DNA of 64,000 nt from Panopea generosa. Its lineage: Eukaryota > Mollusca > Bivalvia > Adapedonta > Hiatellidae. The notes below the pieces were generated by a model. It was not told where the DNA came from. It did no database searches and saw only the letters and a program-made list of their open reading frames with translations. Below are positions 52,301-61,300 of the stretch, piece after piece. The stretch is taken from positions 15,016,086 to 15,080,085 of the forward strand of contig CM055902.1 of NCBI GenBank assembly GCA_029582155.1, in the 5' to 3' direction. The translations under genes and the position numbers were made by a program. How positions within the stretch are numbered: the stretch's first letter is position 1; each line of letters opens with the position of its first letter.

Positions 52301-55300
52301 TGATAGCATTCTGCATTAAGTAATTTATTGCTTTGTAAACTAGAGAGGTCATAATGACATGCACCATATTATATTATATTTTGTGCTTATGATATATTGA
52401 TTAATAATCATATTTTACAATCTAAAAATGAATATTTTTGGTATGCCGTCCATGAACACGCCGTACCTCATGCATCGATTTCTAACCACATATATGGGAA
52501 ATTTCACCAGACAATAATTTGAAGCTTTTTCTAAATAAAATACTCAAAAACTGTTTTATCTCCATAGAACCATTTATTTCATCAATTTATTTCATCAGCT
52601 GGTAATAAATATATAAACAAGAGCTGTCGGAGGGACAGCGCGCTCGACGATTTAGATGCCGTTCCTAAACAACAGTCATTTCAGAAAATAAGCACCAATT
52701 GGAAGACAATAAATATAAATCTTCAGGGGTGGTCAAATGAAGCTATAATTACTCTGTCAAATATGAATAAGCAAAATTATTCAACAATAATATTAATTTT
52801 CATTATATATACTTTTTTTGGAAAACAAGAAAGTGAATGAATTTTATCCATTTTTACACATACAATACATGTACTAACTTCCCATCATGGTACAATGTAT
52901 TGGTACCAGCTCACGAAAATGGATCTATAGTTGAAATAATATTGTACCAGCATGCACAAATGGATATCCTTTCACATTCTACATGGTTTCAATGTTTTAT
53001 ATATACATGTACAACATATGCACTATCTACACATCATAGGGTTATATATGTACCAGTTCATAAAATGGATCTATAGTTGAAATAATATTTTACCAGCTAA
53101 AATAAATAATATTTTTCACATTCTATAGTTTATCACAGCTGAATATCCTTTCACATTCTACATGTACAGTTTATCACAGCTGGATATCCTTTCACATTCT
53201 GCATGTATAGTTTATCACAGCTGGATATCCTTTCACATTCTACACGTACAGTTTATCATAGCTAGATACCAGCATGTAGAGTTTATGGGTACTCTTTCAT
53301 GAAAATGAAGAAACAAAATACATTTTAAAAAAATCTATAAAGAAATTCAACTTTTTAAAAAAAAAAAAAAAAGAAGTAAAAATAATCATATCTGAACTCC
53401 AGGATTGAACTTTGGTAGACATTTTTTTTAAGTTTTCACTATATTATATTATGTAAATTGTTTCCCCTTAGAGCGGGCCAATTTCGCCCAATCATAAGAT
53501 GAAATATGTAACTACTCAATTACTTTAATCTTATAAAAGATATCTAACAAAATTGGGCAATAATGATTTCAAAGTGCAATCGAGAGTTATGGTTCTTCTT
53601 TCTATGTGTGTACTAGCTGATGTTTAACACACGTGTGAAGTGCCATTCATACCCTCTGAGTGGTTGCATAGATGTCTTACCGGATTAAAAAACTTTAACT
53701 TAAAAAAACAACACCGTCGTAGACGCCACACCCACGCCGGTGCCAGCACCATAGTCCTCTTATTCTACAAATAGTCGAGCTAACAATAACACATATAGCT
53801 CTTGCTGGTGAAACAATTATTTTTACGTATCTAAAAACCTACTTTCGTTTTTGTTTTTTTACAGAAATTTATGGTAGCAAGCACACACATATTGATCTTT
53901 TTCGTTGGGTTTCAGTTTTTTAATAAATGTATGTTTTCCATGAAAATGGCAGTTGAATTGTAAATTTAATCAATTTGCAGAAGGACATTAAAACAACTTA
54001 TTTTTTTCGGCCGTTGAAAAAACAATACAATAATTGAATTACAAATTTGACAGAAGTCAATTTGGCAGCTCGATGACTGCAACAAACGACGCTTTGTCAC
54101 TGTTTCGTATAAAATAATGTATACGTATCTATATTATACAGCTGTAAGAATACTGTCAAATAGGAGTTATTCTTTGACTCTGTAAACCACAATTATTACC
54201 AAATATGGAAACTGTTTATCATATAGCACGTGGACAAGGGTTCACTCTTTGGCGTGGAAAACTACAAGTCGTCTATATATCACATTGGTATGTTTTAACA
54301 GATTAATGTTCTAATTTCGTTCCGCTCATTCATTCGTTATAATATCTCATAACATCGTTAACAAACATTATTTGTTAAATCATCCCTTTGTAATATACAC
54401 TGTGTAACCCATGGATGCAGCATTTGCGTCATAGTTATTATCATTTATATTGGCGCATTCGTGACGGTCATTATCTAATCTTACAAAATCAATGTTTATG
54501 TTATAGTGGCTTCTAGTATGTATAACGCGTTAAAGTGATTCATGTTTGATAATATGCATGTAGTTTTCTTTATTATGTGTGTTTAATGTTCATGTCATAT
54601 GTTCTTCATTAACACGGAGGGAATTAAGATGATATTAATGCCTGATTAATGATTAAAATATGCAGAAACACGTGTTTGTATTGTGTTTGTTTTAATATAT
54701 GAACTTGGCGAGTCGCGTTCATTTTTCTTACGACAATAAACACGTTAATTACAGTGTGTCCATAATTATAATTATTGTATCAGAAACAGAATGTGTGTGC
54801 AAAACAATTCTGGCCTCTGTTTCATCAACATTTTACTTAAATACTTTATAGTCTATCCCAGAATGTATATTAACCACCAATGGAAAAAGCAGGGAATTCT
54901 TTGCCTGTCCCACAATTCATAGCAAATGAATGCTTACTAAACTATGACGTCATTCTAACGTTCCATGAAGTAACTGACCAATCAGCGTGCTCGTAACAAT
55001 TACTAGTCAACGAACCAAATCGGGAGAGATCTGGATTCGTTCTGTAGACTAAATACACTAAACTAAACTAAGTTTTGACTGGTTATTTATCTATAATTGA
55101 ATAATCAATATCAATGAATTCATATGCACTTTACCTGGAACTAGTCAGCATGATCATCTGGTTGTTTGTCTTAGATTAAAGTTTTTTATGTTTTTAAGTA
55201 TATGTTGGAGAAACACGAGTCCCATTTTCATTATACGGCCGATCTTAAAAAATAAATTGTTTGTCGTGCTTTTGCATACTCGCTCATAGTTGCAGTTACT

Positions 55301-58300
55301 TAAACTTTTTTATTGACTTTCAAAGAGTTAAGAGATTTTTTTTTTATTTCTGTCCATTTTTCTATAAAATAAGTATGCAAAATCAAAATTTGGCAAATAA
55401 ATAGTTATTTACCTACCCGAATGAACAATGCTGAGTCGGAGTAAGCAAACAAATACTGTTTAAAGGAACTCACACCACTATTATCTCCCTTGAGTACTCC
55501 CGAAAAAGGTAGAAAATAAAACTTTAGATCTCTTCCTTTTTCAGGACTTTGTACTGCAATGGTTTATTTTTAGCTAGCATGAGTTAAATGGTCAGTATTT
55601 TAGAAATCACATCTGAAAATATGATGCTGATACCAGCTTTTTGGACAATTCTGTGTCATTTCAGAATTGTTGGTTTGAACGCATCTAGGGCGAATAGTTG
55701 ATGTATTATTACACTGGAAATTGATAGGTCTCACAAAAGCATTGATGTTTTTTAAAAAAAAAGGTCAATGTATGCTTCTTTTACTTTATATTTGCACATC
55801 TTGAACCATTGTAGAATTTGAGCCCATGCTGCAGAATTTGATTTTTCACTCTGTTTTGAACATAAATGTTACAATGGAGCCCTATGGGAACTGTAATAGT
55901 GGTGTGAGACGTAAGCTGTGTTACTAAACATATGAACGACACCTATCGTTTACATTACAGGTGGTGTCAGCTGCATTTGCATATTATTATTGATTATTGT
56001 GTATTGTCTGAATATTTTGTTACAACTGTTTATACTTATGACAAATAACTGTAACTTTACTAATGCATAATGAAAATGTCTTAAACAAATCATTAAAGAC
56101 AAGGACAACATAAAAACACTCAGGGACTTTGACAACGCACCACTTGCATAAAAGAAATTTTAGTTTATAAAATCTTACCCTTTTTCAAAGAAAAGGAACA
56201 TCTATACACATTAAGAGTGTCATCTCTGTCTTCTACTGTCAAAATTTCATTACTAAGACTTGCATCTTTTATGCATTTTTTTTCATTTGCCGGAGCTACA
56301 CCCAAAAGTGAAAATTTGCCTTGATACATTTCTTTCAAATTTTGCAGATTTAATTTTATAATTTCTAAAAGTTCGCTATATGTATGATAGATACATTTGT
56401 TGGTTCTGTTCTAGGCTATGCAAGTGGTATACCAAGTCAAAAGTTATAGAATAAATACACTTAAAAATTTGCTAACGTGTATTGAAAGTTAGATTGAATA
56501 CTTGGTATGTCAATTGAATTGACAGCTTGGTAGATATTTTTATATTTCACGGTATGTCAGGATCATAGGCTATTGATGCAAAGTTTTTAATACTGATAAT
56601 ATATTGATAAGAAATAAATGAACAATGGTTAAATGACTGTAATAGAGGTTGTAAGGACTGGGGATCAAAACCATGTTGAACTATGATATATTCACTTAAG
56701 CATTTGAGAATAATCGTTTTATCATTTTTAAACAAAAAGTTATCAACAATTTTATTCAACAGTGGTTTGGTTCAGTCCTCAAAAGTCACAAACTTGTCAA
56801 AACTCAGTTCAATGAGAATTGTCTCGATATGTCACCATGTAGTCTTAGATTAGTTTACACTAGATTAAGATTATCTGTTAATCCTCTCAGAATACAGACT
56901 GGATTATATGACAGAAATAAAATAAAAAAAACGAAGTATATTGTTTATGTTGCAAGAGTTTCACTTCTTGTGGATGTCCCTGTCAAAAACCTTGTGTGTT
57001 GAAATGTATAGAGCTACTCAATTCACATAATAAAACCATGTTATATAACATTTCAAGACATATAAACAATGCATTATAAATTAGAAAAACAGTGTTAAAT
57101 GATTACGTATACAATTTTTTCCTCATATCGTTTATTAACCATTATCAATTTTTTGTTACATACTCCAAACTATAGATTATATACACTAGTATTGTAACTG
57201 TAAGAATTCAATTATTACCTCTAAATGACGTTTGTATAGAATGTAAATTGTATTATTTATGATGATGCACTTTGTGTACAAATCTTGATAAATATATGTT
57301 CTTTTCTGTTGTGTGTATTAAATTTAATCACTTAATAATCTCCTAGGAAACATCTAATTTTCGCCTGATAACACTGTACCCAAATTAACACATTTCCTCT
57401 AGTAATGACACGCGTACTTTATGTAATGTAACAGTTGGACGATTAAACCCATTATTCGTATTCAAACCTAATTTCATTGATGAATAGTAACAAAAAGAAT
57501 ACATGAGATAGAAAATGTAAAATCATGAACGATCATCATTTCATAATAGCCTAAAAATCGATCGTAATTTGAAGTTTTTGTACGAAAAGAAAAAAACTAA
57601 AAAAAGTATATTATTTCTATTGATCCATTTTATTCATCAACTGTTAATAACATAGATTAATAAGTATCAAAATAACATAAACCTCAAACTGGTGAAGCAT
57701 TTAAATGTTTTTTTAACGTTCTATAACTGTGTAAACCACGCTTATAACCAACTATGGAAACTGTTGTCTGGAAGCACGCGCATGTCACCCGCTAAGGTTC
57801 AATCTTGGGCGTTGTATTCTATACGCTCCACTCACTCGAACGTTAATTTGTAAAACGATCTCTATACAATTTATAACCTTTACATGTTATTAAAAAACAA
57901 CCCAAGAGACACAATTTGATAAATTGATATCTCCCGAGTAACAGATCCTCGGCAAGTCAATAATTATATTACGTTGGGAGAATAAGCCATAATTTTTAAT
58001 GTGCATGCCGTGTATCAATTAAGTAACCCATGCATGGATATCGTAATGACAGCGGATTGTATGGTCCAATAGGTATTACGTAGCAGCTAATTGATATTCA
58101 GTTATTTGGTATTTATTTTACGCCATTTTAGTTAGTTCTAATTGCATGCTTTTGTTTCTCTTATTATTTCGCACCGCGCACGGTTAGCTCCGGAATTTCC
58201 ACCCGACCGCAGTCTCAGTGATTATTGATTATTGAGGCATTGCGTCTCATTATCATCCATCTCTCACCGCTGAAAAAGTAATTATTTTCTTGTAGCAAGA

Positions 58301-61300
58301 TGCGTGAGCTCGTGTACTGGTAAACCTTCGGGGATCCCTTGGAAAGAGTGGTAAGGTTAACTCATTGTCTGTTAGCCCTCGATGGCATAAACTAACGACC
58401 AGTCTAATACGACTGTGCCATTTTTGTTGATGTAAAGTGTGCTATTAGGTAAATATGTCGAATGTAACAAACAAATGTATACGTTCACGATACACCTTGA
58501 AACATGTGTGGACCACGTGACCAAGTGGTAAAACATCGGTCCTATGATCGGATGGTATTGGGTTCGATTCTCAGCTACGACTATGTGTGGTGTCCTTGAA
58601 CAAGAAACTTTTTCAGAATATGCCTAATACTCGTTCTACCCAGGAAGACTTGTCTCTATGCGTCCCATTGATTTGTAATAACTTGTTTCACAATTGTAGT
58701 AAAACAAAACAGTTTAAACGAAATAACCAATTCATCATCAACTTCTTAATATTATCAGTTAATTAAATTAATGATTATGATATGTACGCATTGATATTGC
58801 ACGGGAATTCTAGAATTTAAGAAAAAAACTACTTTCGCCAGCTTATCAAAAGAACGCGATGTCTGTCGATTCGGAAATACCATGTCCATTCGCGGTGCCT
58901 TCCACTGAAGTTAGAAATCCAACTAATATGTCTTGTAGAGACGCAATAGAAATAGATATTGATTAGTTTATTTCCATCAGAAAATAAAAAAAAACACCTT
59001 ACAAAATATCCCACGTACGCTTTATGACAACAAACGATAGCCCAGGTTGATAGACAATGTACCAACTAATCATCGGAATTATCCACACTTGGTCAAGCAG
59101 AATGTTCAATGCATAGGATAATGGCATTGGAATGTTCTAAGATATATGAAAATGATAAAGATAATACGTGTAGAAGATCTTTATATTTCCCTCCCAGATT
59201 TGATTTAGTTATATACAAGATATTAAATAGTAGCTATGTGTAATTCTAAATGACATGCTATTGTGGTATTTTTATTTTTCAGGTGGTTTGTTTATGTGTG
59301 TACTTTACTATATGAATGCATTATGAAAACATAGATAGGACTTAAATACAGAATAAAATATGTGGGAATAAATATGATGGAAATACACCAAATGTATAAT
59401 CATTTGTTATCTCAGGTTGTCAGTATTTTATTGAAAGTTTAATACCATTTTTAACAAATTTCATGTTATAAATGGCATATTTAGTTTTGATATTGGGGAA
59501 AGACCACGGAATGAATCCGAGAACCACTGTGTTTCTGCAGCTAACTAGCAAATTTTCTCACATAAATATTTTAAAGCGAGCGGGACTCGAGTCTACGACA
59601 TTTGCTGTGAGAGGTAATCGTGACACGGCTCCTTACACAGAAAACGATTCCCACTCAAATTGTAAGTAAATCGATCTCTTGAATGCCATAAAAAGTCAAT
59701 GCGATGCAATGGAAAATAATATTAGCATAATTGTATGTTTTGATTGGTAAAATAAATTATTTAGTCATTTGGCAGGGTTGTCATCGGATGCCCATATACT
59801 GTCCTGCTGTCTAGTTGACACACCGGGAACTATGTAAGAACGTACCGAAAGCAAGGTATTTTGACAAACAATTGCATGTTATGTCTTCTTTTCTTCAAAT
59901 ATATGAAAAGCTTGTTGAAAGTACGAATAAAAAATGACAATAAAAAATGTCTGTTTTTCAGATTATAATTATTCTTAAGTTTAGATTAGGCATTACTACA
60001 TATATATTACAGATAAGAAAATCCTTTTTTATAAGGTTACATGAATTTAATCCAATGGAAATAAAGTCCTTATTCACTTCCGTTCTAGCATATTTATAAA
60101 AACCTTTATAAAGTCAATAATGCTTTTTTGTATGTGATACAACAACGGACTGTGGACACATATTTGTGTAGATTTTATGTAATTATTTCCTAAAACAATC
60201 TATGGGAAATTAATTAGTGACCCACAACCTGTGTGTTCGATTGAAATGCGTCACATTTTATTCCACGATTATCTTTTTTTCACATATACTTAAGGCCAGA
60301 TGTCTTGCACATTTCAAATATTTTATTGGTATAATTTCAATGCAAATGTTATAAAGAGTGAGTCCCTTTAATGTTTTGGTGAATAAAAGTCGAAAGTCTT
60401 TACAATTATGATGAAGTAACCGTAAAAAGATAAATATTCCTGATACACTGACCTGCACATGGTGTTGAGCTATCTCCAGTATAACCAGTTTCACAGGCAC
60501 ATTTTAAATCTGTACAAACTTCGTTAGCTTCACAGTCACCATCTTCAGCGCACACCGCATCAACAGCAGCTGTAAGTTAATCTCGATTTTACAAACTGCA
60601 TGACCGTACTATTGATATTTCTTCTAACACTGACGAAAGAGCAATATAAAAAGAGGATAGTTTATAACTAACTTCAAGTTGTTATTTAACAGATATTCAA
60701 ACGTCGCCGAATAGCAACTGATAAGGGATCCCTTGGATGGTTGGATGGTTGGTTGGTTGGTTGGTTGTACGGTGTTTAGAGTTGCTTTCAACCATTTCTT
60801 TCTGTCATATCGCGAGGGCGAACATGCCTAGAACTATCCACTAAATGCTGAGTGCCTAGCGAGGAAGCTTCTAGAACTATTTTTAAGTGTCCGGTTTGAC
60901 AACGCCGGGAATCGAACCCACGAGCTTTCACATGCGTAGCGGACGCTCTATCACAAGACCATCGCTGCAGTATGGATCCCTTGTAAGCACAGAACGAGTA
61001 CCGAAAATAATTTGGAAAATAATAGAGTAGGTTATATATCGAGTACTTTAATAATGGGAAATGACATATGCAACACCCCTCACATACCAATGTTATCGAC
61101 CGAAGCACTATTCTATTTTGAACAATGCTGAATCAGAATACAACAAAAAATGAGTCATGACCTTTTACACTGATTTCTATTGAATATGTTTTATTAACCA
61201 ATCAAGTGATAATGTATATCGCACAAATCTCAATATACATATTCTTGTGTACCGAACAAAAATGTCCAAATATTTTACCTGGTACAGAATTTTCATCCTA

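Noticed and set aside
59472-59669. 65-codon plus-strand frame
   Set aside because: Overlaps a probable inverted tRNA-derived element; no family feature.
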